Shown here: positions 24,658-32,847 of the stretch, in pieces
Layout: each line of letters opens with the position of its first letter
How positions within the stretch are numbered: position 1 is the stretch's first letter
Source: Verrucomicrobiia bacterium
GTDB taxonomy: Bacteria > Verrucomicrobiota > Verrucomicrobiia > Verrucomicrobiales > DEV007
Assembly (NCBI GenBank): GCA_020440025.1
Contig: JAGROX010000116.1
Coordinates: forward strand, 1 to 36,653
Direction of reading: 5' to 3'
DNA: 36,653 bases
Made by a program: the position numbers and the translations under genes
The notes under the pieces: generated by a model
What the model saw: the letters and a program-made list of their open reading frames with translations, nothing else
Database searches by the model: none
Told to the model about the DNA's origin: nothing

Positions 24658-26997
24658 TCAGGTCAGTCGAGCGAAGCCGGTGTGCTTCACGGGGCCGCCG
24701 ATCCGATCGGCGATGTCACCGCTGCGGATGGCGTCGGCCAGTTCGGCAAAGACCTCGTCGAGAGCGGCGAGATAGGCGGCAACGTGACGCGGCTCGTGGG
24801 CCAGCATGGCGTTGAAACCGCCAGCGGCGAGGAAACCGCGCTTCAGCATCCGGACCGTCATCAAGGTGGTGAGGGCGGCGGATTCGGGATGGTCGAAGGC
24901 GAGCAGGGCCAGCTCGGGACGTCCGGGCGTTTTCACGGGGACGCCGTGTTTTTGACCGAGGTCTCGCCAGCCTTCGGTGACAAGCGTTCCGATCTTTCTG
25001 AGATGAGCCGGAACATCAGTGGCCATCATCTTTTCTACGCAGGCCAGTGCTGCGGCCGGGCCCACGCCTTCGGTCCAGAAGGTGCTGGAGATGAAGGAGC
25101 CTTGGGCTGCCTGCATGGTCTCGCGGGTCCCAATGATGGCGCCAATGGGAAAGCCGTTGCCGAGCGCTTTGGCGAAAACGGCGATGTCGGGATTCACTCC
25201 GTATTTTCGATGAGCCCCGCCGAGACAGAGTCGCCAGCCGATGGAGATTTCGTCGAAAATCAGCCGGGCGCCGATCCGGTCGCAGCGTTCGCGGACGCCT
25301 TCGAGGAATCCGGGTTCCGGGTCGGTGAAGCGGGTCGGCTCCATCACGATGGCGGCCAATTCCGAGCCGTGCGCGGCGATCAGGGCGTCGAGTTTTTCAA
25401 GGTTATTGTAGTGAAAAGTCAGGGTGTTGCCGGTTAGCGCCGATGGCACACCGGCCGGATCGAGACCGGGCAGGAGATGGGCGTTGAGTTCGCTGGACTC
25501 CGAAAGGTTGGCGGCGAGATACCAGTCGTGCCAGCCGTGGTAACCGCAGAGAGCGATCTTGTCGCGCTTGGTGGAAGCCCGGGCGATGCGGACGGCGGCG
25601 GCCATCGACTCGCCGCCGGCGCGGGTGAAGCGAGCGTTCTCGGCCCAGGGATGAATCTCGATCAACCGCTTCGCCAATTCGACTTCGTCGTCGGTTTGCA
25701 GGGTCGCCATGGAGCCGAGGTTGACCCGGCGAATCACGGCGGCATTCACATCGGGATCGCTGTAACCGAGAATGGTCGACAGGATGCCGCCGAGGCTCAT
25801 GTCGATAAAGCGATTTCCCGAAATGTCGATGACCTCGCAGCCGCGCGCCTCACGGTAGTAGGCGGGCCATTGGTCGGGCGCGAACATCTCCGGCCGCTTG
25901 CTGAGCAACTGGGTGCCACCGGGAATGATCTCCTTGGCCTCGCGATAGGCATCCTGCACGTCAGGCATCGTGCGGGGCAGCGGGAGGCCGAGAAGACGAC
26001 GGGCCGCGAGGCAGAAGATTTCCTCCACGTCGCCGGAAGTGAGATGCTGATTCACGCAGGCCTGTTTCAGAGCGAGGAGCGATTCGATCCCGAGCAGGGT
26101 CGGGCGGGCGAAACGCGACTTGCTGAAGTCGGCCCGGATCTCATCGAGCCAGAGAAAGCCATCCGCCAGATCGACGCAGCGGCTCTTCATCTCCGTGACG
26201 CAAAAGTCGGCACCGAAGAGCAATCGGGTGGGACCGAAGACTTTCAGGATGGCCTCGAAGGCCTCGGGTTCGCAGACGGCTGAGGTATCGAAGTAGACAT
26301 TGTCGAGCCCGCGAATGGAATCGATCCCCTCGACCGTGTGCTTGCCGCAAAAGCCGCGGGCGGCATGAGCCAGAATGAGCTTCGCGCCAGGAAAGCGCTC
26401 GCAATGGGAACGGATGTAGCGCTGGTTTTCCGGTTCGGCGAGGGCGCGGGGCAGCACCATGTGGAGCATGATGACTAGGCCCAAGCGGTCGGCCATTTCC
26501 CACGCCCACTCGGGAATGAACTCTTCCGTCGGCGCAAAGAGGGTGTCTGTCCGCTCAGCGAAGAGGTGATAAACCTTGAAGCCAACGAAACGATCCTCGA
26601 CTACCTGACGTTCGACCTCAGCCGCAGTCTGCCGGGGCGTGATGATCATGAGTCCGCGCGATTGCGGATCGCCTTTCATCTCGTCGGCGAGATGGCGATT
26701 GGCGGCATCGACGTCGAGGACGCGAGTCGGAAACGGAAAGAACAACCCGCCAGTGGGGCATCGGTCCGGCATCCACATCGAGAGGCGTTCGTCGTAAACT
26801 GCACGCGTCACCACCGGCGGCCCGGCTGCCGCGAGGGCTGGAGTGGGCGAACCGAGATCCTGAGTTCGCCAGAGATGGGCGTGGGCATCGAAGGAATCGG
26901 GCGGGACGAAATTGGCGAGGTGGCGATGCCACAGATCGAGGTCGTAGTCGGTGACCTCGGCCCAGACGTAGGGGTTGATGGCGGATTCGGTGCTCAT
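24658..26997 (-). CDS. Fusion: amidohydrolase (Amidohydro_2) - class III PLP aminotransferase
   Basis: ATG 26997 overlaps the upstream stop (ATGA), giving 779 residues; the open frame continues upstream only as Arg/Pro-rich sequence out of frame with the preceding gene. Residues about 30-345 are a cytosolic metal-dependent amidohydrolase of the Amidohydro_2 type: H39-A-H41 metal motif, LGLVIMLHM, KLILAHAARGF and LLFGADF. Residues about 350-779 are a class III aminotransferase closest in appearance to glutamate-1-semialdehyde aminomutase: ARFTRAGGESMAAAVRIAR, GYHGWHDWY, D582 (FDEISIGW) and PLP lysine K610 (FAKALGNGFPIGAIIG). Both halves keep their key residues and look active. The junction (IIPGGTQLLSKRP) is the normal aminotransferase N-terminus. 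Predicted: sequential hydrolysis or decarboxylation and transamination of one metabolite; the substrate is unknown. Confidence 0.9.
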   Translation of the reverse strand: MSTESAINPYVWAEVTDYDLDLWHRHLANFVPPDSFDAHAHLWRTQDLGSPTPALAAAGPPVVTRAVYDERLSMWMPDRCPTGGLFFPFPTRVLDVDAANRHLADEMKGDPQSRGLMIITPRQTAAEVERQVVEDRFVGFKVYHLFAERTDTLFAPTEEFIPEWAWEMADRLGLVIMLHMVLPRALAEPENQRYIRSHCERFPGAKLILAHAARGFCGKHTVEGIDSIRGLDNVYFDTSAVCEPEAFEAILKVFGPTRLLFGADFCVTEMKSRCVDLADGFLWLDEIRADFSKSRFARPTLLGIESLLALKQACVNQHLTSGDVEEIFCLAARRLLGLPLPRTMPDVQDAYREAKEIIPGGTQLLSKRPEMFAPDQWPAYYREARGCEVIDISGNRFIDMSLGGILSTILGYSDPDVNAAVIRRVNLGSMATLQTDDEVELAKRLIEIHPWAENARFTRAGGESMAAAVRIARASTKRDKIALCGYHGWHDWYLAANLSESSELNAHLLPGLDPAGVPSALTGNTLTFHYNNLEKLDALIAAHGSELAAIVMEPTRFTDPEPGFLEGVRERCDRIGARLIFDEISIGWRLCLGGAHRKYGVNPDIAVFAKALGNGFPIGAIIGTRETMQAAQGSFISSTFWTEGVGPAAALACVEKMMATDVPAHLRKIGTLVTEGWRDLGQKHGVPVKTPGRPELALLAFDHPESAALTTLMTVRMLKRGFLAAGGFNAMLAHEPRHVAAYLAALDEVFAELADAIRSGDIADRIGGPVKHTGFARLT

Positions 26998-28559
26998 TGG
27001 TCGCCAACGTAAAGGGCATAAACCTTGGCATCGCCGCCATCGGGAAAGGTGACCCGGAGGGCGTGAGTTTTTCCGGCCGGGATGGCGTTGGCAAGGGGGA
27101 CCACGACGCGGGTTCCGGAAGTGGTGACTTGGGCGGATTGGCCTTCCACCGGACGAGCAAACTCGTCGAGCAATTGGACAGTGAGCGGGGCATCGGCGCT
27201 GACGCCTTCGGCATTGAGGAAAACCTTGGCGGGTGTCGTGCCCGTGAAAGGGGCGGTTTCGAAGTGCGCCGAAGTGCCCGCCACCTTTCGCGAGGCATAG
27301 CCGAAGCCATCGCGCCGCAGGGTGGCGAGGCCGATCTCCATGTCCTTGAGCTTGCCACCAGTGTCCCAGTGGGAATACCAGATCATGGTCTGGTCGCCCT
27401 CGTTGACGAAGGCGTGGCCTTGCAGGATCGCGATATCGTCCCACTCGCCCGGTTCGCCGTGGGGGATGACCTTGTGATCCGGGATCGGTTCGCGAAAATG
27501 GATGCCGTCGTTGCTGACGACGAGACCGAGATCGATGCGCACGCCATCGTTCCAGTTTTTGCCTTCCGCTGGTTTTTCCGGAGCGTCCTGCCACAAGCCG
27601 TTCAGCCCGACCATGACGTTGCCCCGATTCCACAGACCGGCGCCCATGTGGCCCTGCTGCCCTTTGACGGGCGTTGAAGTGAGCTGTCCGGGACGGGCGA
27701 GCGCAAAAGCTTTGCTGTCGGACCAGTGATCGAAATCGGGGGATCGATAGGTCAGGGTGACACGCCCCACGTCGCTACCGTCCATCCGCCAGGTCCACGG
27801 TGAAATGAGCTGGCCGGGGGCGTAGTAGAAGTTGCCGAATTTGTAGAGGCCGGACACTTCGAAGCGCTCGTTGCCGGCGTTCATGGGTCGGTCGCCGACC
27901 ACTTTCCAACTGAGACCATCGGCACTGGTCGCGGCGATAAAGGCGCCCCAACGACGTTCGTCGGGACCGATGGTGCTGCGTCCGCCCTTCACATCTCCGA
28001 ACTCGGGATGGGCAATGTAGACGGCCTTGTAGCGGCGGTTGGGATCGGGATCATTCGGCTCGTGAAGAATGCTGAGAAAGTCGTTCACCTTGGCCAGGGC
28101 GGGCACTTCGGATTCGATCAGGCAGATGTTGTTCTTCCTGTTACCGTTGAACTCGACGAGGCCGAGTTCGGGCTTGGTCCAGGTGATGCCGTCGTCGCTT
28201 TCGGCGTAGCACATCGGCCGCCACCAACCGGGCGCCTGACCGGCTTTGATTTCGGTCTCGAACATGCCGAGATACCACATCCGAAACTTGCCCTCCTGCT
28301 TCATCACCGTGCCATAGAGGATGGCGTGGCCATGATCGGGCGCGCCCTCGGGACCGCGTCGCAGGACCGGGTTCGACGGGTGCTTGGTGGCGGTGACGGG
28401 GGTGACGAAAAGATTGTTCCGCCAGGGAATGGCATGATCGTCGAAGGAAAAGAAGACGGCTTCGTCGGTTTCGGGACTGCCATCGACCGAGACGCCAGCT
28501 GAGGACCATCCGGCGGTCACGGTGAGTAAGCAGATCGAAGAAAAAAGGAATCGTTTCAT
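26994..28559 (-). CDS. Secreted glycoside hydrolase-like beta-propeller protein
   Basis: A 521-residue protein with signal peptide (MKRFLFSSICLLTVTAGWSSA). Like the protein at 2645-4183 it has propeller-blade motifs SxDGxxW (SDDGITWTKPE, SADGLSWKV, SNDGIHFREP) and WYLGMF/YRSPDFDHW-type strands of the GH32/GH43-like superfamily, but the two are divergent. A C-terminal Ig-like domain (about 425-515, TTPAKVFLNAEG) follows. Both ends overlap neighbours as ATGA. Likely an exported glycosidase or glycan-binding protein serving the catabolic operon; specificity cannot be read by eye. Confidence 0.8.
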   Translation of the reverse strand: MKRFLFSSICLLTVTAGWSSAGVSVDGSPETDEAVFFSFDDHAIPWRNNLFVTPVTATKHPSNPVLRRGPEGAPDHGHAILYGTVMKQEGKFRMWYLGMFETEIKAGQAPGWWRPMCYAESDDGITWTKPELGLVEFNGNRKNNICLIESEVPALAKVNDFLSILHEPNDPDPNRRYKAVYIAHPEFGDVKGGRSTIGPDERRWGAFIAATSADGLSWKVVGDRPMNAGNERFEVSGLYKFGNFYYAPGQLISPWTWRMDGSDVGRVTLTYRSPDFDHWSDSKAFALARPGQLTSTPVKGQQGHMGAGLWNRGNVMVGLNGLWQDAPEKPAEGKNWNDGVRIDLGLVVSNDGIHFREPIPDHKVIPHGEPGEWDDIAILQGHAFVNEGDQTMIWYSHWDTGGKLKDMEIGLATLRRDGFGYASRKVAGTSAHFETAPFTGTTPAKVFLNAEGVSADAPLTVQLLDEFARPVEGQSAQVTTSGTRVVVPLANAIPAGKTHALRVTFPDGGDAKVYALYVGDQ

Positions 28560-31500
28560 GGTTGAAGGGATTGTTGCAGAAAGGCTTCATCAGCACCGAT
28601 GCCGTCGGGAATTTCAGCGGTCGTTTCCCAGAGAGAATCGGCCTCGCTGCCGGTGAGTTTTTGAAAGTCGCCGAAGGTCGCCGGGGTGTAACTCGTCTGG
28701 GCGACTCGGAGGCTCTTGAAGTCATAACGATTGCCCTGGCCCTGCCAGATTGCGTTCGGAAAAATCAAGGCTTCCGGTTTCGATTCGGCGCCCCGAAACA
28801 GGGATTGCTGGAAATCGACGGCCCCGCTCGGAGTGAGCATGACATTGACGCCCTCGAAGGTGCAGCGCTCGGCCCGGAGAAATCCGCCGCGCCCGATCCG
28901 CAGTTCCTGGGGACCACCGCCGACCCGACGAATGAGCACGTTTTTCAGCGTCACTTCGCAGCGTTGACCGTCCTTGAGGAGGTTGCCATCGACCCAGAAG
29001 GTCCGCGCCGCGCTGCTTTCGATGACCGCATTCTCCATCGAGTGTTTGAGTCCGATAAAGTAAAGATCGAAGCCGTGGCAATCTCTGATGAAGACATTGC
29101 GATAGTGCGTCTGACTGGTGCCGGTGTCGCAGAGTCCGGTGGCGTTGCCGATGCTGACGAAGCCGTCGATCTGGCAGTCGACGTCCTCGTGGGCACTGAA
29201 GCCGTCGTCGCCGCATTCGATCGCCGCGATGTTTTCGTAGACCAGATTTCGCTGGGCTCCGTGGACATTGTACCCATCGTTGTAAACATGGGTGCCGGTG
29301 ATGTTTTTGACCGTGAGCCACGACCCGGCCTGACTTTGGATCACGGCACTGCTGCGCTTGGGATAGCGAATGTTGGCGGTATCGAGTTCTTGGCCCGGGG
29401 CGATTTTCAGGTAAAAGGCCTCCTCTTCTTTCACGAAGGTCCACTGGCCCGGTTGAAGATCGGCGGGCGTTTTCAGAGGTTCGCTCGGCCCCTTGGAGCA
29501 GCGCCCCATTCGCTGCATCTTCCCATCCCAGAGCAGGAACCAGCGGCCCACGATGGCGTCATCGGTTCTCGGATAAAGCTTGATTCGACGATACAAGTCG
29601 GGCGCGACTTTTTCCCACTCGGCAGAGGTCACAGGCTCGCTTCCATCGAGCACCGCGCCATGTCCGTCGAGGGTGATCGGCTTTCCGGGGAGGCCGTGCT
29701 TGTTGGTGAAATCGGCGCTCTCGTAGTAGGTGCCGGGGGTCAGGTGAATCGTGTCACCCGGCTGGGCGAGCTTGATGGCGCGGGCGATGGTCTTGACCGG
29801 TTGGTCGCGGCCATCGTTGGCGTCATCGCCGGCGGCGGGATCGACTCGCAGTTCAGTTGAGTTCGGTTTTGCCCCGACAGGACGCCGGACCATCGCCGCC
29901 TCGTTCCGTTCGGGAGTTACCTCGCTGAAGGTGTTCATTCGCTGGGTCAGATCGACAACCCGCCAGGCCAGTTCCGCGAGGCGGGGATTGTCCGAGTGAT
30001 CGCGAATCTCCCGCAGCGCCTCGGCCCCCTCTTCGCCGAAATCGAGAATCGCATTGCCAACCACTCGCCATCCCCAGTCGGCGTCCAGCAGCGCTCGGTT
30101 GGAGTGCCGATGAAACGCCGCCAAGAGGGCCTCCAGGATCTGGGGACGCAGGGCTTTCAATTCGGGCTCGTTCCGCTTGGCCACGAGTCCGAGTGAAACC
30201 GCGGCGCGATTGGCGACCGCCACATCCTCTTGCTTTAGCGTCGTCATCAGGATCTCGGTTGCCTCCGGGCTTTTGCGAATATTGCCGAGGGCTTCGGCGG
30301 CAGCGAAGCGGGGGAAGCGTTTCGTGTCCTCGAGTCCCGCCTTGAAGGTTGGCAGCATCACGATCGTCGCGTTCGGCATCAAAGAACGCATCGCCGCTTC
30401 ACGAACTCGGGCATCGTCCGCGGTCAGGGCAGCCGATGACAGTTCCTCCAGCGGCATCGGTTGTATTCGGCGCAGTGCGATGATGGCGCATTCGCGAAGC
30501 ATGTGGTTCCCTTGTTTCTCCACCGCAGCCAGCAAAGCCCTAGCCGAGCTTGCTCCGTGAGTCTGGGCCAAGGCCAAGGCCGCCACGCAGCGAACCCCAT
30601 TCTCGGGATCGGCCAGGCCTTTCTCAATCACCGGTACTGCGGCGGAATCCTTCGACTTCCCGAGGGCCTGCAGGGCCATCCGTCGCTCGATCAGGTTGGC
30701 CGAATTGGCCAGTGGGATCAGGGCATCGACGCTCGCTTTCAGTTCACCATCGATCACCTGCTGCAAGGCCCGAAGCCGCAAGGGAAGCTCGGCAGAAGCC
30801 AACGCCTCCACGGTTTGCTCCGGCACAAATCCCCGCGAGAGATGCTGAACATCATCGCTCACGGCGAGGATGGTGGGCATGCCTTTTTCCTGATACGGTT
30901 TCCAGCCCTCGCGAAACGGACCGGAGGTGATCACGCTGACCGAGGTTTCGGTGCCCCGAGCGAGAAACTGGAGATCGTCCAGCGTCCTCATCTGCGACTG
31001 ACCACTGTTGTTTCCGTAGATGAGCAACTCGTCGACGATGCCTTCCCGCACCCAGGTGTCGACATCCATGTGCTGACTCCCGGCGGTGATCATCAGCTCG
31101 GGCACGTTCCAGGATTGCGGCAGGCGTGGGGTGTCGGAATTGATCACCATCCCCAGCTTGATTTCGTGCTTGGCCAGCTCCGCTTTCAGCTCGCGCAAAA
31201 AGGCGGTGACATAGCTGCCGCGCAACCTCAGCCAATCCGCCCGCGAGGCTCCCCGGCGAAACGGCTCGGTCCGAAGGTCGATCTTGTACTGCTGTTTGAA
31301 ATCCTCGACGATGGGGTCGCTGTAGCCGAACTCGTCCTCGAAGCGGAGCGAGTAGTTTTCCACATAGGTCAGCAGAGCGATGCCGTCGTAGCCCGCCTTC
31401 AATGTTTCCTGAACCGTCAGATCAACGAGCGCCTTGCGCGCCTCCGGATAGGCGAGTTCGATGGGGCCGCCCTGATGACGAACGCCGTGCTTGTCGACCG

Positions 31501-32014
31501 GTGCCCACTCGGGATGCTCGAGCTTCAGCTTCGACTCGAAGGTGAAGGGATAGTCGCCAAAACCGGGCGTGTCCGCCGGCGAACCCCAATCCCATAGGGT
31601 TCCTATGCCCCAGATCTCCATGCCCCGATCATGGGCCGCCTTCACCGCGAGCGTGTCAGGGCTCACCGTTTCGTAAAGCTCGTTGAGCCATTCCCAGAAG
31701 GAGTAATACCGGGGATTCTCGGGTCGGGCGTGCATCGTCTCCAACCAGCAGGACGCCTCCAGCCCACGCCAGTAGATGCGCCGGGCGTGCTGGACATCGC
31801 GAAATAGATCGAAGGTCGCGGCGATGCTGGCCGGTGAATCGATGGGCAGCGAGGAGCCGAGGAAATGATTGTCCCCGGTGCTAACGTAGACATCGATGAT
31901 GGGCTCGTCCGCCGAGTTGGCGGAGATGATCGGCAAGAGAATCGCGGCGAGTGAAAGAAAACACCTCACGCCCATCCACGAGCGGCAATTGAATCTGACA
32001 GGACGAATCACCAT
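28556..32014 (-). CDS. Secreted glycosidase-like barrel / HEAT-repeat / parallel beta-helix protein
   Basis: 1152 residues from ATG 32014, which overlaps the upstream gene by 7 bases; ATG 31975 (MGVRCFLSLAAILL) gives a more ordinary signal peptide and may be the true start. Three parts are visible. Residues about 35-400 look like a glycosidase-type TIM barrel (KAAHDRGMEIWGIG, GYDGIALLTYVENY, KLGMVINSD). Residues about 403-690 are HEAT-like helical repeats (IERRMALQALGKSKD, GVRCVAALALAQTH, RFAAAEALGNIRKS). Residues about 725-1085 form a right-handed parallel beta-helix introduced by a DUF1565-like segment (LRVDPAAGDDANDG, GDTIHLTPGTYYES), typical of polysaccharide lyases and GH28-like proteins. 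The protein is exported and probably binds and attacks a polysaccharide. No catalytic residues are assigned. Confidence 0.85.
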   Translation of the reverse strand: MVIRPVRFNCRSWMGVRCFLSLAAILLPIISANSADEPIIDVYVSTGDNHFLGSSLPIDSPASIAATFDLFRDVQHARRIYWRGLEASCWLETMHARPENPRYYSFWEWLNELYETVSPDTLAVKAAHDRGMEIWGIGTLWDWGSPADTPGFGDYPFTFESKLKLEHPEWAPVDKHGVRHQGGPIELAYPEARKALVDLTVQETLKAGYDGIALLTYVENYSLRFEDEFGYSDPIVEDFKQQYKIDLRTEPFRRGASRADWLRLRGSYVTAFLRELKAELAKHEIKLGMVINSDTPRLPQSWNVPELMITAGSQHMDVDTWVREGIVDELLIYGNNSGQSQMRTLDDLQFLARGTETSVSVITSGPFREGWKPYQEKGMPTILAVSDDVQHLSRGFVPEQTVEALASAELPLRLRALQQVIDGELKASVDALIPLANSANLIERRMALQALGKSKDSAAVPVIEKGLADPENGVRCVAALALAQTHGASSARALLAAVEKQGNHMLRECAIIALRRIQPMPLEELSSAALTADDARVREAAMRSLMPNATIVMLPTFKAGLEDTKRFPRFAAAEALGNIRKSPEATEILMTTLKQEDVAVANRAAVSLGLVAKRNEPELKALRPQILEALLAAFHRHSNRALLDADWGWRVVGNAILDFGEEGAEALREIRDHSDNPRLAELAWRVVDLTQRMNTFSEVTPERNEAAMVRRPVGAKPNSTELRVDPAAGDDANDGRDQPVKTIARAIKLAQPGDTIHLTPGTYYESADFTNKHGLPGKPITLDGHGAVLDGSEPVTSAEWEKVAPDLYRRIKLYPRTDDAIVGRWFLLWDGKMQRMGRCSKGPSEPLKTPADLQPGQWTFVKEEEAFYLKIAPGQELDTANIRYPKRSSAVIQSQAGSWLTVKNITGTHVYNDGYNVHGAQRNLVYENIAAIECGDDGFSAHEDVDCQIDGFVSIGNATGLCDTGTSQTHYRNVFIRDCHGFDLYFIGLKHSMENAVIESSAARTFWVDGNLLKDGQRCEVTLKNVLIRRVGGGPQELRIGRGGFLRAERCTFEGVNVMLTPSGAVDFQQSLFRGAESKPEALIFPNAIWQGQGNRYDFKSLRVAQTSYTPATFGDFQKLTGSEADSLWETTAEIPDGIGADEAFLQQSLQP

Positions 32015-32778
32015 TCGCCCTCCGCGTTGAATTTCGCTTTCAGGTTCGTCCGAAATTCATCAATCGCGGATTCCATGTCCGTCAGCATTTCCTCGGTGGT
32101 GCGACCGGTCGACAGGCGCGCCGAGGGGATCACGGTGCGACATTCGTTGGCATCCATGAAACCGGCGGCGTCGAGCAAGGCGGACTGTTCCTCCGGGGCA
32201 ATCACGAGAAAACCGTGTTTGTCGGCGTGGATGAGATCGCCGGGTGACACCTTGGTGCCGAACACCTCGACTTCGCAGCCCCAGCGAACCGGATGGACAA
32301 AGGCGTGCCCCACGCAGAGCCGACGGGCCAGGGCCTTGAAACCGGCGTTGGTCATCTCGTCCACGTCGCGAATCGCCCCGTCGGTGATGGTGCCGACACA
32401 GCCGACGGCGCGGTGCATGTTGGCATTGACCTCGCCCCAGTGGGACCCCAGCACGCGCGGCTTGTCGAGATCCTGAATGACCACGATTTTCGGCCCCGGA
32501 ATGCTGGCGAGGTAGCGCCGATATTCCTCACCCGCATTCGGGTTGGTCTGGCGATGCTCGGGATTGCTCGGCTCGATCACCAGCGTCACCGCGTAGCCGA
32601 CCATCGGCCCCATCTGCGGCATGAAATCGCGGGTTTCCTCGTGGTTGATGCCATCGAGCGCCGGATTGCGTTTCGTGACCTGTTCCCAGCCGTTGTAGAT
32701 CGTGGGGGTGTTCCAGCGTTTCAGCTGATAAAGCTCGCCCGGAGTGAGGCGGCGTTCGGTCGGGGGCAGTTCGCTCAT
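32008..32778 (-). CDS. RraA-like family protein (HMG/CHA aldolase-type)
   Basis: A 256-residue cytosolic protein of the RraA/dimethylmenaquinone methyltransferase-like superfamily, longer than the usual 160-230. Hallmarks are GSHWGEVNANMHRAVGC, TDGAIRDVDEM with R137-D138 (the Arg-Asp pair used by 4-hydroxy-4-methyl-2-oxoglutarate aldolases) and TKVSPGDLIHADKHGFLVI. Active family members are class II aldolases or oxo-acid decarboxylases; RNase E inhibitors of the family are shorter. Retention of R-D favours a catabolic aldolase. It is first in the minus-strand operon and divergent from the regulator, with 69 bases between them. Confidence 0.85.
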   Translation of the reverse strand: MSELPPTERRLTPGELYQLKRWNTPTIYNGWEQVTKRNPALDGINHEETRDFMPQMGPMVGYAVTLVIEPSNPEHRQTNPNAGEEYRRYLASIPGPKIVVIQDLDKPRVLGSHWGEVNANMHRAVGCVGTITDGAIRDVDEMTNAGFKALARRLCVGHAFVHPVRWGCEVEVFGTKVSPGDLIHADKHGFLVIAPEEQSALLDAAGFMDANECRTVIPSARLSTGRTTEEMLTDMESAIDEFRTNLKAKFNAEGEW

Positions 32779-32801
32779 CGTGCATCCATCTTTGGCTTGC
32801 G

Positions 32802-32814
32802 GTCACGCCATGAC
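32802..32814. promoter_or_regulatory. Possible secondary operator half-sites GTCA-N5-TGAC
   Basis: GGTCACGCCATGAC contains 4-base inverted arms GTCA (32802-32805) and TGAC (32811-32814), the same core as the perfect operator at 32827-32847 with a shorter spacer. It lies 24 bases upstream of the rraA-like start on the other strand. This is weak alone and supported only by the similarity. Confidence 0.35.
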
Positions 32815-32826
32815 AAGCTCAGGCTT

Positions 32827-32847
32827 CTGGTCACTTTATCTGACCAG
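32827..32847. promoter_or_regulatory. Perfect inverted repeat, candidate operator of the divergent regulator
   Basis: CTGGTCA (32827-32833) and TGACCAG (32841-32847) are perfect inverted 7-base arms separated by CTTTATC. The site lies in the 69-base gap between the rraA-like operon and the GntR/LacI regulator and touches the regulator's ATG. This placement suits binding by the dimeric regulator, with autorepression and control of the divergent operon. The binding protein is inferred. Confidence 0.7.

Noticed and set aside
26998..27633. N-terminal extension of the amidohydrolase-aminotransferase reading frame (about 212 residues)
   Set aside because: It is Arg/Pro-rich, lies out of frame inside the upstream propeller gene, and a coupled ATGA start at 26997 fits the domain boundary.
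30461..31597. Plus-strand open frame of 378 codons within the barrel/HEAT/beta-helix gene
   Set aside because: The minus-strand frame has a signal peptide and regular HEAT repeats; the plus-strand product looks like a codon-shadow.
32293..32847. N-terminal extension of the GntR/LacI regulator frame
   Set aside because: It is antisense to the rraA-like gene, has no domain signal, and the ATG at 32848 precedes the winged helix at the normal distance.
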